This document shows, one piece after another, positions 44,830 through 53,406 of a DNA stretch of 64,000 nt. Origin of the DNA: an uncultured Porphyromonadaceae bacterium (GTDB lineage Bacteria; Bacteroidota; Bacteroidia; Bacteroidales; Barnesiellaceae_A); assembly GCA_900538705.1 (NCBI GenBank), contig UPZG01000008.1:1-64000 (forward strand), read 5' to 3'. Within the stretch, counting starts at the first letter, position 1. Each line of letters starts with the position of its first letter. The notes under the pieces were generated by a model. The model was given only the letters and a program-made list of their open reading frames with translations. It was not told the origin of the DNA and did no database searches. Both the position numbers and the translations under genes were made by a program.

Positions 44830-45465
44830 TTATATTTTCGAGAAAAACACTTCCTTCATGCGCCGTTCTATGGATGCTCGCAGTATGGTCGTAGCGCAAG
44901 GATACTTTTCTGCTATATGTGTGAGAAGGGTATCGTCGGGAAGGAGGCTTTCGTCGCTTTCTATCCACAAGCGGTCGAGAGGTGTCGCTTGCAGGGCTGC
45001 GAGTTGATATTTTTCTCCGTATGATAGGTCATAACCGGCAGCTATAAGTTGATGGGCTGTTGCGGCGTTGCCTCTAAATCCATGTATAATCCATTTTTGG
45101 CTGGGTCGCATCCTTTTATATACGCCAAGGAGTAGGTCGAAAGCTCTCACAACATGTAATATCAGCGGCTTTTGTAGCGTTTCTGACAGACGTATGTGGG
45201 TAATAAGAATTTCGATTTGTCGCTTTACGGGCGCTCCATGAAGGCGGTCTATTCCGCATTCGCCTATGGCAACGACTTGTGGATGGGACGCGATTTGTGT
45301 CAGCATATCCATGTCGTAAGTTTCTGCTGTTGCACTTTGCCACGGGTGTATACCTACAGAATAGTACCGGTACGGTTGGGGCGAAAATTCATGTGGCGAT
45401 ACCGATATAATGGCGAGCTTATGTAGCTCGGGCTGGTGGGTATGTATGTCGACAGGAATAGTCAT
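44830..45465 (-). CDS. Compact TatD-family metal-dependent hydrolase
   Basis: A 211-residue TIM-barrel hydrolase, shorter than the usual 255-265 residues of TatD. All expected metal ligands seem to remain: DIHTH (D6, H8, H10), GECGID (E68), LHVVRAF (H103), IHGFRG (H127) and ESDES (D170). The missing length comes from loops. TatD enzymes act as 3'-5' exonucleases or DNases; this short Bacteroidetes branch has no known substrate that I can name. It overlaps yidD by four bases (ATGA). Confidence 0.85.
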   Translation of the reverse strand: MTIPVDIHTHQPELHKLAIISVSPHEFSPQPYRYYSVGIHPWQSATAETYDMDMLTQIASHPQVVAIGECGIDRLHGAPVKRQIEILITHIRLSETLQKPLILHVVRAFDLLLGVYKRMRPSQKWIIHGFRGNAATAHQLIAAGYDLSYGEKYQLAALQATPLDRLWIESDESLLPDDTLLTHIAEKYPCATTILRASIERRMKEVFFSKI

Positions 45466-45683
45466 GGTACTGGGTCGTAACCGCTACCACCCCAAGGATG
45501 GCAGCGACAAAGACGCTTGATGGCGAGCCATAACCCTTTCAGCGGGCCGTATTTTTTCAGGGCTTCTACGGCATATTGCGAACAAGTAGGGGTGAAGCGA
45601 CACACTGGTGGAAACAGCGGCGATATACAACGCTGGTAAAAGTAGATGGGGAGCAACAACAGTAGAGTAATCACTTTTTTCAT
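45462..45683 (-). CDS. yidD: Membrane protein insertion efficiency factor YidD
   Basis: A 73-residue protein that assists YidC-dependent membrane insertion. The diagnostic core is present: YQRCISPLFPPVCRFTPTCS (17-36) with three conserved cysteines, followed by YAVEALKKYGPLKG and CRCHPWGGSGYDPVP. An N-terminal amphipathic segment would bind the membrane. It overlaps rnpA at its start and tatD at its end, four bases each, a coupling often seen for rnpA-yidD. Confidence 0.96.
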   Translation of the reverse strand: MKKVITLLLLLPIYFYQRCISPLFPPVCRFTPTCSQYAVEALKKYGPLKGLWLAIKRLCRCHPWGGSGYDPVP

Positions 45684-46081
45684 GATTGCATCGTGTCGTG
45701 TTTATCGTGTGATTTTATCGCTTCAGCAAGTCTTTCAAGAGCCTCTTTCATGCGATGTTCTATGACGGAAAACTCTTTTTTTTCGCTACCAATGTATAGA
45801 AAGGCGATATCGGCTGCTACGTTTTCGCTTGCAGGCAGTATGGCTTTGTTCAAGCGGTATGCTTCGCGGATGCGACGGCGTAGCCATACTCGTTTTACGG
45901 CTCTCTTAAATCGTTTTTTGGGGACGTTGATAAAGAATTGGTGACTCTCTGTTTCGTGATTCTTATCGTGTATATGGTACACTATCCGTAGCGGGTATGC
46001 GACGAAAGCCTGCCCTTTGTGAAAGAGCTGGTTTATTTTGGTGCGACTGCACAATTTGTCGGCTTTCGATAGTTGTAACAT
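45680..46081 (-). CDS. rnpA: Ribonuclease P protein component
   Basis: 133 residues from ATG 46081 (MLQLSKADKLCSR); a TTG 27 bases upstream is in frame but sits in a hairpin. RnpA binds the RNase P RNA and helps remove 5' leaders from pre-tRNAs. The RNR motif appears as KRAVKRVWLRRRIREAYR (about 70-87), with the aromatic FINVPKKRF before it. As in other Bacteroidetes, it follows hemD and is not next to rpmH. The start codon is only 20 bases from a 14-bp inverted repeat that may affect its expression. Confidence 0.95.
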   Translation of the reverse strand: MLQLSKADKLCSRTKINQLFHKGQAFVAYPLRIVYHIHDKNHETESHQFFINVPKKRFKRAVKRVWLRRRIREAYRLNKAILPASENVAADIAFLYIGSEKKEFSVIEHRMKEALERLAEAIKSHDKHDTMQS

Positions 46082-46101
46082 ATATGTCGTCTTTTGTAAA
46101 A

Positions 46102-46143
46102 CTTGCAAGTAGCAACTATGAAGACATAATTGCTACTTGCAAG
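46102..46143 (-). terminator. Hairpin between hemD and rnpA
   Basis: Arms 46102-46115 and 46130-46143 are perfectly complementary (14 bases) around a 14-base loop. On the minus strand TTTTACAAAAG follows and the rnpA ATG lies 20 bases on. It may be a partial terminator or attenuator inside the operon. Confidence 0.6.
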
Positions 46144-46173
46144 CGTATGATGAGAACCTCGCAATAGAGGGGG

Positions 46174-46923
46174 TTATTTCTTTTTGTTTTGTCCTTTGAG
46201 GAAGAGGTCGAGAGCCGTTGTCATAGATGGCGCTTCAGGCGATGGCGCTTCTACATCGAGACGGAAACCGGCATCGCGTATAGCTTTGGCTGTGGTAGGT
46301 CCGAAACATCCTATCTTTATCTCTTTTTGCTCGAAGTTAGGGAAGTTCTTCATTAACGATGCTATACCCGAAGGGCTGAAGAATACGAGCATATCATAAT
46401 CGAAGGCTTCGTCGGGAGCAAAATCATTACTTACAGTGCGGTACATAACGGCTTTTGTGTAGTTGATTTTGTTCTTTTCGAGCAGCGACATATCGTCCTT
46501 GTGGACGTCGGAAACAGGAAATAGGAATTTCTCACCCGAATGTTTGACAAGTTTGTCCATCAGGTCTTCCAAGTGGTTTGATTTTCCGAAAAATATTTTC
46601 CGTTTTCTGTACACGATATATTTTTGCAGGTACAGAGCTATTGACTCTGTAGTACAAAAGTATTTCATCGTGTCAGGAATGGTGACGCGCAACTCTTTAC
46701 ATAGTCTGAAGAAATGGTCTATCGCCGTCCGCGCCGTAAAAATAACGGCGGTATATTCGGGTATTGATATTTTTTGTTGCCGAAATTCTTTCGATGTCAA
46801 ACCTTCCACTTTGATAAACGGGCGGAAGACTACGTCAACGCCATATTTCTGGGCGATATCGAAATAAGGCGATTTTTCGCTGGTAGGTTGCGGCTGAGAT
46901 ATTAATATCTTCTTGACTTTCAA
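46174..46923 (-). CDS. hemD: Uroporphyrinogen-III synthase-like protein
   Basis: 249 residues with the two-lobed HemD pattern: ILISQPQPTSEKSPYFDIA at the start, TAVIFTARTAIDHFFRL in lobe one, KFLFPVSDVHKDDMSLLE at the hinge, and MLVFFSPSGIASLMKNF and IGCFGPTTAKAIRDAG in lobe two. HemD closes hydroxymethylbilane to uroporphyrinogen III. No other haem genes are nearby, and many Bacteroidales lack the full pathway, so its real substrate deserves care. It starts two bases after the DUF4271 gene. Confidence 0.85.
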   Translation of the reverse strand: MKVKKILISQPQPTSEKSPYFDIAQKYGVDVVFRPFIKVEGLTSKEFRQQKISIPEYTAVIFTARTAIDHFFRLCKELRVTIPDTMKYFCTTESIALYLQKYIVYRKRKIFFGKSNHLEDLMDKLVKHSGEKFLFPVSDVHKDDMSLLEKNKINYTKAVMYRTVSNDFAPDEAFDYDMLVFFSPSGIASLMKNFPNFEQKEIKIGCFGPTTAKAIRDAGFRLDVEAPSPEAPSMTTALDLFLKGQNKKK

Positions 46924-46925
46924 GG

Positions 46926-47828
46926 CTACAACAAATTTAATTCTACAAATTGGTGTATTAACGGAATAGCTTTATTTATGACTAAAAGAGGGGCTATTTC
47001 GAGTGCACAAAGGTACAAAATTATATAGAGTATCTCGAAGTTAAGCGGTAAAAAAATTCTAATGCCCATTATCACAATAATCAATCTTGCTGTTGCATAT
47101 AGCAAAATACATGCCCACAGAGCCTCGTAGGTGTATTCTGGTATAAAGATCATGGTAAGGACTGCGGGCGTAAGAAATAATCCTATAATAAGATGTACCG
47201 ATACAAAACTTTCGTTAAACAGTGCGGCGTGTGTCTTGTCGGCGAAGGTATAGCCCAGCACTGCATATATGCCTCTTTGCAAAAGATAATATATGCAGCA
47301 TAGTAGTGTACAGGCTATGAGTAGGGGTAATACTGCTGTCTGTGTGTAGACAGTTGGCTGTAACAGACCATGGTATAGAGCCAGACCTTCGGTAAAGAAG
47401 GTGAGCGAGAGGAGTGCTATACGCATTTGAGTTTCGTTGATGGTTGTGTCATCGAAGATGCTGTTGCGACGCTTGGTCTTGAAAAGAGCTCCGAACACAT
47501 GAATCAGATATTTTGCACCTCGTTTATATGACAGGGCAACGATTATGAAGATAGCTATCAGGAGTAGTGCTACTCCCGGGTCGGCAGCTACTGAGACTGG
47601 CAATTCTTTTCCCTGGTGGCGGGTTATGGTAGTGCCCAGCTCGCTCATTTCGGTATGATAGCGGTATGTAGCAGGTATTGAGTCGGCTTTATGAAGCAAG
47701 AAAAGGGGTACGTCGGCATAGGAAGGTTCTTGTGACTGTTGTATAGCCACAGTATCTTCTGTTGTGATTGAGAGAGTATCTATGCCGGTAATGTTTGTGC
47801 CGGTGGTAATGATGCTGTCGTTGCTCAT
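46926..47828 (-). CDS. DUF4271 membrane protein
   Basis: 300 residues. A hydrophilic N-terminus of about 95 residues is followed by a helix at about 88-105, and then by about five or six more hydrophobic helices to the C-terminus. DUF4271 proteins are a Bacteroidetes family found before hemD and rnpA, as here. Their function is unknown; the operon suggests a housekeeping envelope role. No signal peptide is evident, so the N-terminal region is likely to face the cytosol. It lies 15 bases after the LOG gene. Confidence 0.82.
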   Translation of the reverse strand: MSNDSIITTGTNITGIDTLSITTEDTVAIQQSQEPSYADVPLFLLHKADSIPATYRYHTEMSELGTTITRHQGKELPVSVAADPGVALLLIAIFIIVALSYKRGAKYLIHVFGALFKTKRRNSIFDDTTINETQMRIALLSLTFFTEGLALYHGLLQPTVYTQTAVLPLLIACTLLCCIYYLLQRGIYAVLGYTFADKTHAALFNESFVSVHLIIGLFLTPAVLTMIFIPEYTYEALWACILLYATARLIIVIMGIRIFLPLNFEILYIILYLCALEIAPLLVINKAIPLIHQFVELNLL

Positions 47829-47843
47829 AAGCCTTGGCTTTTA

Positions 47844-48422
47844 TTAGAATTTCGAGAGCTTATTATCCCATTCTGGTAAGCTCTGTACGGCAGCTATGGC
47901 CTCTTGTGGTGTGCTGGCAACATGCCATAGTTTACTGTGTATATCTCGCATGAAGTGGTTGTCTATGGCATTTTGCAGCATCTCTATCAGTGGATTATAA
48001 TAACCGTTGGTATTCAACAAGACGATGGGGTGGGTATAGAGGCCTAATTGTTTCCATGTTATTATCTCCATCAGCTCCTCTATTGTACCGCAACCACCCG
48101 GCAGTGCAATTGTCGCATCACCTTTCTGGGCCATCGTAGTTTTGCGTTGATGCATTGTATCGGTAACTATAACCTCTGTAAGAGTCGGATGACACCACCC
48201 TCGTTCTACCATGAAACGGGGTATTACGCCTATGACTTTGCCGTTATTGTGAAGCATTGTATCGGCAAGGCATCCCATGAGTCCCTGTGCTCCGGCTCCA
48301 TATATGCAATTCATGCCGTTTGCCGCCATTAAGAGGGCCAGTTCTTTTGTCGCATCGAAAAAGTCTTGACTTATGGTAGCGCTCGAAGCACAGTAAACAG
48401 TTATATTTTTTCTTTCTTTCAT
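47844..48422 (-). CDS. LOG-family (lysine decarboxylase-like) nucleotide phosphoribohydrolase
   Basis: A 192-residue Rossmann-fold protein of the TIGR00730 type. The family signature PGGCGTIEE (108-116) and the upstream MHQRKTTM (90-97) are both intact, as is YGAGAQGLMG (41-50). Plant and bacterial LOG proteins split nucleoside 5'-monophosphates, including cytokinin precursors, into base and ribose phosphate; older annotation as lysine decarboxylase is wrong. The bacterial physiological substrate is uncertain. It lies 57 bases after the epimerase gene on the same strand. Confidence 0.9.
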   Translation of the reverse strand: MKERKNITVYCASSATISQDFFDATKELALLMAANGMNCIYGAGAQGLMGCLADTMLHNNGKVIGVIPRFMVERGWCHPTLTEVIVTDTMHQRKTTMAQKGDATIALPGGCGTIEELMEIITWKQLGLYTHPIVLLNTNGYYNPLIEMLQNAIDNHFMRDIHSKLWHVASTPQEAIAAVQSLPEWDNKLSKF

Positions 48423-48479
48423 TGAACTTTTGCTTGCGGTAAAGGGTTGGTGTGGTAGAGAGGACGCAAGACCGTTGTT

Positions 48480-49490
48480 TTATAGCCATCGGTGGGCCTT
48501 GTACCATGCAATGGATTCTTGTATACCCTCTTTGAGTGAATATTGAGGTGTAAATCCCAATTCTTGTTTCGCCTCTGATATGTCACATAGCCAATTACGT
48601 TGGCACATGATGTGGTATTTGTCGCGATTGAGGGTGCTGGTTTTCCCCATCTTTCCGGCAACCCACTCTGCTATGGCCGAGATAATCCACAGTGCCCAAC
48701 AGGGAACTATCACCGGTAGTACAAAGTGCTTGTGAAGCGCTTGTGCTACGTAGTGCCTGAATTCTCCGGCCGAATAGGCGCGGTCTTCCGACAGAAAATA
48801 TCCTTTACGGGATATGGGGCTTTCTAAAGCGGCAAATATAGCATTTACCAAATCTTTTATATAGATAAACGTGAGTAGCTGCTTGCGATAGCCCACACCG
48901 AAGTCTATACCGTATTTGATACTCTTAAACATGAGGTAGTAGTCTTTCTCCCGTGGGCCGTACACACCGGTTGGTCGTAGAGCAATGTAGGGAAATCCTG
49001 CCACCGATTGGAGAAAAAGTTCTGAACGCAATTTGCTTTGTCCATAGCGTGTGTTGGGATGAGGGGTGTCGGTTGGACGTATAGGCGTGTAGTTTTTTTC
49101 GTCGCCCATACCCCATGCTCCGAGGCTGCTCATGTAGACAAATTTGTCGGGTACCATATCACAAGCGGTCAAGGCCTCTACAAAGTTACGCAGGAAGCCA
49201 TAGTTGATTCTGTCGAAATCGTCGGGGTTTTTGCTCTTTGTGACGCCAAGGTTGTGAACGATATAATCCCATCGCCCAATCTTGCTTTTCAACTCTTGCA
49301 ATTGTTCTTTCAAATGAGCTGAATTGCCAAAGTCGAGGTTGACAAATTGGATACGGTTGTCTTGCAGGTATTCGCGTGAAGTACTGGTCCGCACACCTGC
49401 CCACGTTTCATAATTACGCTCTAGAGCAGCTTCTACGACATAACCGCCAATGAAGCCGCCAGCTCCGGTTACCAATATTTTGTGAGACAT
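48480..49490 (-). CDS. NAD-dependent epimerase/dehydratase (extended SDR)
   Basis: 336 residues. The cofactor motif GAGGFIG is at 9-15. The catalytic set is YMSS (119-122) with YGQSK (Y149, K153), followed by LRPTGVYGPRE. This is the extended short-chain dehydrogenase pattern; substrates in this class include nucleotide sugars, sterols and dihydroflavonols, and nothing here decides between them. It is the first gene of a run reading epimerase, LOG, DUF4271, hemD, rnpA, yidD, tatD. A promoter box precedes it. Confidence 0.85.
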   Translation of the reverse strand: MSHKILVTGAGGFIGGYVVEAALERNYETWAGVRTSTSREYLQDNRIQFVNLDFGNSAHLKEQLQELKSKIGRWDYIVHNLGVTKSKNPDDFDRINYGFLRNFVEALTACDMVPDKFVYMSSLGAWGMGDEKNYTPIRPTDTPHPNTRYGQSKLRSELFLQSVAGFPYIALRPTGVYGPREKDYYLMFKSIKYGIDFGVGYRKQLLTFIYIKDLVNAIFAALESPISRKGYFLSEDRAYSAGEFRHYVAQALHKHFVLPVIVPCWALWIISAIAEWVAGKMGKTSTLNRDKYHIMCQRNWLCDISEAKQELGFTPQYSLKEGIQESIAWYKAHRWL

Positions 49491-49511
49491 GGATAGCTCT
49501 TTTTAGAGCGT

Positions 49512-49519
49512 CAAAGATA
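49512..49519 (-). promoter_or_regulatory. Putative -7 box for the epimerase-LOG-DUF4271-hemD run
   Basis: The minus strand reads TATCTTTG, 21 bases before the epimerase ATG. A TTTG at 49535-49532 is too close (12 bases) to be a standard -33. Confidence 0.5.
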
Positions 49520-49620
49520 CGCATTTTTTGTCAAAGCCGGCTCTTTGAGCGATGAATAAGGTTACTCGGAGACGGTAAGTAGCAAAAAGACAAACAATAA
49601 AGAAAATTTTCCGTAATCAC

Positions 49621-49651
49621 TTGTTTGTTTAAGGTGAAAGACTTAATTTTG
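49621..49651 (+). promoter_or_regulatory. Promoter of the fumarate reductase operon
   Basis: TTG (49621-49623), 20 bases, then TAATTTTG (49644-49651). The leader would be about 50 bases. Confidence 0.65.
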
Positions 49652-49708
49652 CCGAAAGTTGAAAGTGATGATAACATACAACAATAATAACTTAAATTTC
49701 AAACTCTT

Positions 49709-50398
49709 ATGTGGTTAACAAATTCGTCCATAGGACGTAAGGTAGTCATGAGTATCTCAGGACTTTTCCTCGTCCTATTCCTGACCTTTCACATGTGCAT
49801 GAACATTGCCCTTGTGTTCTCGGAAGATGCGTATAATGCTGTATGTAAATTCTTGGGAGCCAACTGGTATGCACTTGTCGGCACGCTGGTGCTCGCCGCC
49901 GGATTTCTTGTTCACATTATCTATGCATTGTGGCTGACGCTGCAAAACCGCAGAGCTCGTGGTACCGACCGTTATGCCGTAGATGTTCGTCCCGACACAG
50001 TAGAGTGGTCGTCGCAGAACATGTTTGTACTGGGTCTCATTGTGATACTCTTTTTGGTACTTCACATGGCACAGTTCTGGTTCAAGATGCAGCTTAACGA
50101 GATTGCAGGAGTCGCTCCCGGCATCAATCCACATGATGGGGCTACGCTGGTAATTGAGGTGTTCAGCTGTCCTTGGATGGTACTGCTCTACCTGGTATGG
50201 TTCTTTGCTTTGTGGTTCCACCTTACGCACGGCTTCTGGAGCGCTATGCAGACGATAGGAATCAACAACAAAATCTGGTTCAATCGTTGGAAAACCATAG
50301 GCAACATTTATGTTACAATACTTTGCCTCGGTTTTGCATTTGTGGCTATCGCCATTTACATCAAATATGGCCTTATGGGCGCGGGTGGCGTTTGCTAA
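49709..50398 (+). CDS. frdC: Succinate dehydrogenase/fumarate reductase cytochrome b subunit
   Basis: A 229-residue inner-membrane anchor with five helices and candidate haem-ligand histidines H28, H69, H119, H171 and H174, matching the di-haem b558 type of Wolinella fumarate reductase. It binds menaquinone and passes electrons to the iron-sulfur subunit. It starts the operon C-A-B, the order usual in Bacteroidetes. In anaerobic Bacteroidales the complex works as fumarate reductase, the terminal step of succinate formation. The family name may also be given as SdhC. Confidence 0.93.
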   Translation: MWLTNSSIGRKVVMSISGLFLVLFLTFHMCMNIALVFSEDAYNAVCKFLGANWYALVGTLVLAAGFLVHIIYALWLTLQNRRARGTDRYAVDVRPDTVEWSSQNMFVLGLIVILFLVLHMAQFWFKMQLNEIAGVAPGINPHDGATLVIEVFSCPWMVLLYLVWFFALWFHLTHGFWSAMQTIGINNKIWFNRWKTIGNIYVTILCLGFAFVAIAIYIKYGLMGAGGVC

Positions 50399-50424
50399 TT
50401 AGTTAATCTGTAAAAAACACTATT

Positions 50425-52368
50425 ATGACAAAGTTAGATTCTAAAATACCCGAAGGTCCCTTATCGGAAAAATGGACTAATTACAAAGCGCATCAGAAAC
50501 TGGTTAACCCTGCCAATAAACGTCGTCTCGACATTATCGTTGTCGGTACCGGTTTGGCCGGTGGATCGGCAGCTGCCACGTTGGGTGAGCTTGGTTTCAA
50601 AGTTATAAACTTCTGTATCCAAGATTCTCCCCGTCGTGCTCACTCTATCGCCGCACAAGGTGGTATCAATGCAGCTAAGAACTATCAAAACGATGGAGAC
50701 TCGGTATATCGTCTTTTTTACGATACTATCAAAGGTGGCGACTATCGTGCTCGTGAGGCCAATGTCTACCGTCTGGCCGAGGTGTCGAACAATATCATAG
50801 ACCAATGTGTAGCACAAGGTGTTCCTTTCGCTCGCGAATATGGCGGCTTGTTGGATAACCGCTCTTTTGGAGGTGCTCAGGTTTCGCGTACTTTCTACGC
50901 TAAAGGACAAACCGGACAACAACTTTTGCTGGGCGCTTACTCTTCGTTGAGCCGTCAGGTGAAGAAGGGTAATGTTGTATTGAAAACCCGTTATGAGATG
51001 CTCGACCTTGTTATTATTGATGGTCGTGCTCGTGGCGTTATCGTTCGTAACCTTGTTACCGGCGAGTTGGAGCGCTATTCGGCTCACGCAGTTGTTGTAG
51101 CTACCGGTGGTTATGGAAACGTATATTTCCTCTCTACCAATGCTATGGCTTCTAACGGCTCTGTGGCTGTTCAGTGCTATCGTAAAGGTGCCTATTTTGC
51201 TAATCCTGCTTTTGCTCAGATTCACCCTACATGTATTCCAGTTCATGGCGAATATCAGTCGAAGTTGACTCTTATGTCGGAGTCGCTGCGTAATGATGGC
51301 CGTATATGGGTACCTAAGAAGAAAGAGGATGCTGAGGCTATTCGTCAAGGTAAGCTCAAACCTACACAAATCAAAGAAGAAGACCGCGACTACTATTTGG
51401 AGCGCCGTTATCCGGCATTTGGTAACCTCGTGCCTCGTGACGTTGCATCGCGTGCTGCCAAAGAGCGTTGCGATGCAGGTTATGGTGTAGGTCCTACAGG
51501 TCTGGCCGTATATCTTGATTTCAGTGAGGCAATACAACGCTTGGGTCGTGAGGCTGTAGAGGCTCGTTATGGAAACCTCTTCCAAATGTATGAGAAGATA
51601 GTTGATGAGAATCCTTACGAAACTCCTATGATGATATTCCCAGCTTCGCACTATACGATGGGTGGTCTGTGGGTTGACTATGAGTTGATGACTACTATCC
51701 CCGGACTTTTTGCTATAGGTGAAGCTAACTTCTCGGACCACGGAGCCAACCGCCTGGGTGCTTCGGCCTTGATGCAGGGTTTGGCCGATGGCTATTTTGT
51801 ATTGCCCTATACAATACAAAACTACCTCTCAGACCAAATACAAGTACCTCGTTTCAGTACCGACCTTCCTGAATTTGAAGAGGCTGAAAAGGGCGTAAGA
51901 GCACGTATCAAACGCCTTATGGACATCAAGGGACACCGTTCGGTCGACTCTATCCATAAAGAGCTCGGTCACATCATGTGGAACTACGTGGGTATGGGTC
52001 GTAACAAGGCCGGTCTTGAGACTGCTATCAAGAAAATCGATGAACTCAAGAAAGTATTCTATTCAGACCTTCGCATTCCGGGCGAAGCCAATACGCTTAA
52101 TGTAGAACTTGAAAAAGCTCTCCGTCTTGAAGATTTCTTGGTAATAGGCAAGCTGATGGCTTACGATGCCCTTAACCGTGAAGAATCTTGTGGTGGCCAC
52201 TTCCGCGAAGAATATCAAACCCCCGATGGTGAGGCACAACGCAACGATAAAGATTATATGTACGTTAGTTGCTGGAAATACGAAGGAGAGGGTAATAAGC
52301 CCGAACTCTTCAAAGAGGAGCTGCACTATGAGGCTATAAAGGTTCAGCAACGTAATTATAAACAATAA
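50425..52368 (+). CDS. frdA: Fumarate reductase/succinate dehydrogenase flavoprotein subunit
   Basis: 647 residues; reduces fumarate to succinate on covalently bound FAD. The dinucleotide fold VGTGLAGGSAA starts at residue 40. The FAD-linking histidine is H73 in RRAHSIAAQGGINAAK. HPTC (267-270) and NLVPRDVASR (334-343) supply the catalytic histidine and arginine region. SDHGANRLGASALMQGLADG is the second FAD contact. The length fits the Bacteroides/Wolinella group. It lies 26 bases after frdC and 27 before frdB. Confidence 0.97.
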   Translation: MTKLDSKIPEGPLSEKWTNYKAHQKLVNPANKRRLDIIVVGTGLAGGSAAATLGELGFKVINFCIQDSPRRAHSIAAQGGINAAKNYQNDGDSVYRLFYDTIKGGDYRAREANVYRLAEVSNNIIDQCVAQGVPFAREYGGLLDNRSFGGAQVSRTFYAKGQTGQQLLLGAYSSLSRQVKKGNVVLKTRYEMLDLVIIDGRARGVIVRNLVTGELERYSAHAVVVATGGYGNVYFLSTNAMASNGSVAVQCYRKGAYFANPAFAQIHPTCIPVHGEYQSKLTLMSESLRNDGRIWVPKKKEDAEAIRQGKLKPTQIKEEDRDYYLERRYPAFGNLVPRDVASRAAKERCDAGYGVGPTGLAVYLDFSEAIQRLGREAVEARYGNLFQMYEKIVDENPYETPMMIFPASHYTMGGLWVDYELMTTIPGLFAIGEANFSDHGANRLGASALMQGLADGYFVLPYTIQNYLSDQIQVPRFSTDLPEFEEAEKGVRARIKRLMDIKGHRSVDSIHKELGHIMWNYVGMGRNKAGLETAIKKIDELKKVFYSDLRIPGEANTLNVELEKALRLEDFLVIGKLMAYDALNREESCGGHFREEYQTPDGEAQRNDKDYMYVSCWKYEGEGNKPELFKEELHYEAIKVQQRNYKQ

Positions 52369-52395
52369 TCCGGGAACGGTACAACAATTACAATC

Positions 52396-53151
52396 ATGGA
52401 TAAAACGATAGATATAACATTAAAAATATGGCGGCAACATGACCGCAAGGCCAAAGGTGCTTTTGAAACCTACAGCCTTAAAGGCATTTCGACCGACAGC
52501 TCGTTCCTTGAAATGCTCGATGTGCTCAACGAACAACTTATCAACGAAGGCAAAGAACCCGTGGTGTTCGACCACGACTGCCGCGAGGGTATCTGCGGTA
52601 TGTGTTCGCTCTATATCAATGGCCACCCTCATGGTCCCGACACAGCTGTAACGACTTGCCAATTGCATATGCGTAAGTTCCATAATGGTGATGTCATCAC
52701 TATTGAGCCGTGGCGTTCGGCCGGTTTCCCGGTTATTCGCGACTTGATGGTTGACCGTACGGCTTTCGACCAAATTATGCAAGCCGGTGGCTATATCTCG
52801 GTTAACTGTGGTGGTGCTCAAGATGCCAATGCCGTGCGCATTCCCAAGAAAGATGCCGATGAGGCTATGGACTCGGCTTCTTGTATAGGTTGTGGCGCAT
52901 GTGTGGCTGCATGTAAGAACGGCTCGGCTATGCTCTTCGTGTCGGCTAAGGTAAGCCAGTTTGCCCTCCTGCCTCAAGGCCGTGTAGAGGCTGCTCGCCG
53001 TGCCCGTGCTATGGTAGCCAAGATGGATGAGCTGGGATTTGGTAACTGCACCAATACCGGAGCTTGTGCTGCCGAGTGTCCCAAGAGTATTTCGCTCTCG
53101 AACATAGCACGTCTTAATCGCGAGTTTATCAAAGCTAAACTCAAAGATTAA
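52396..53151 (+). CDS. frdB: Fumarate reductase/succinate dehydrogenase iron-sulfur subunit
   Basis: 251 residues linking the flavin to the haem subunit through three clusters. 2Fe-2S: C62, C67, C70 (CREGICGMC), with C88 as the likely fourth ligand. 4Fe-4S: C163, C166, C169 (CIGCGAC). 3Fe-4S: C173 region plus C218 and C224, with C228 before proline (CTNTGACAAECP). Last gene of the operon, followed 20 bases later by a strong terminator. Confidence 0.96.
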   Translation: MDKTIDITLKIWRQHDRKAKGAFETYSLKGISTDSSFLEMLDVLNEQLINEGKEPVVFDHDCREGICGMCSLYINGHPHGPDTAVTTCQLHMRKFHNGDVITIEPWRSAGFPVIRDLMVDRTAFDQIMQAGGYISVNCGGAQDANAVRIPKKDADEAMDSASCIGCGACVAACKNGSAMLFVSAKVSQFALLPQGRVEAARRARAMVAKMDELGFGNCTNTGACAAECPKSISLSNIARLNREFIKAKLKD

Positions 53152-53170
53152 TGCCTTTGTATTTTATCTA

Positions 53171-53209
53171 AAAGAGAGCGGCTACAAAACTTGTAGCCGC
53201 TCTCTTTTT
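53171..53209 (+). terminator. Terminator of the fumarate reductase operon
   Basis: A perfect 17-base inverted repeat (53171-53187 and 53191-53207) with a three-base loop, running into TTTTT. Confidence 0.92.
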
Positions 53210-53298
53210 GTAATGATAGAGATATACTTTGTTTTCTTGTAAAGAGGAGTAGAGAGCACTCAATCGTTTGTACTTTTCTCTTCTGGTATATTGTCTAA

Positions 53299-53353
53299 AA
53301 GCCACCGAGAGAATGACTAGAATAGCTCTTAGTTATCCTCTCGGTGGCTTAGT
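53299..53353 (-). terminator. Hairpin downstream of queA
   Basis: Perfect outer arms 53299-53311 and 53341-53353 region (AAGCCACCGAGAG with CTCTCGGTGGCTT), with further imperfect pairing inside. On the minus strand TTTAGAC follows. It probably ends the queA transcript; a smaller hairpin (53363-53369 with 53376-53382) lies nearer queA. Confidence 0.6.
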
Positions 53354-53406
53354 TTCTTTAGTGCCCTTAATTTTATAAGGGCTGTTAGATGCAGGCCTGT
53401 TTATGA

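Noticed and set aside
50461..51819. 452-codon minus-strand ORF antisense to frdA
   Set aside because: A shadow of the strongly conserved frdA codons; no motif and no promoter.
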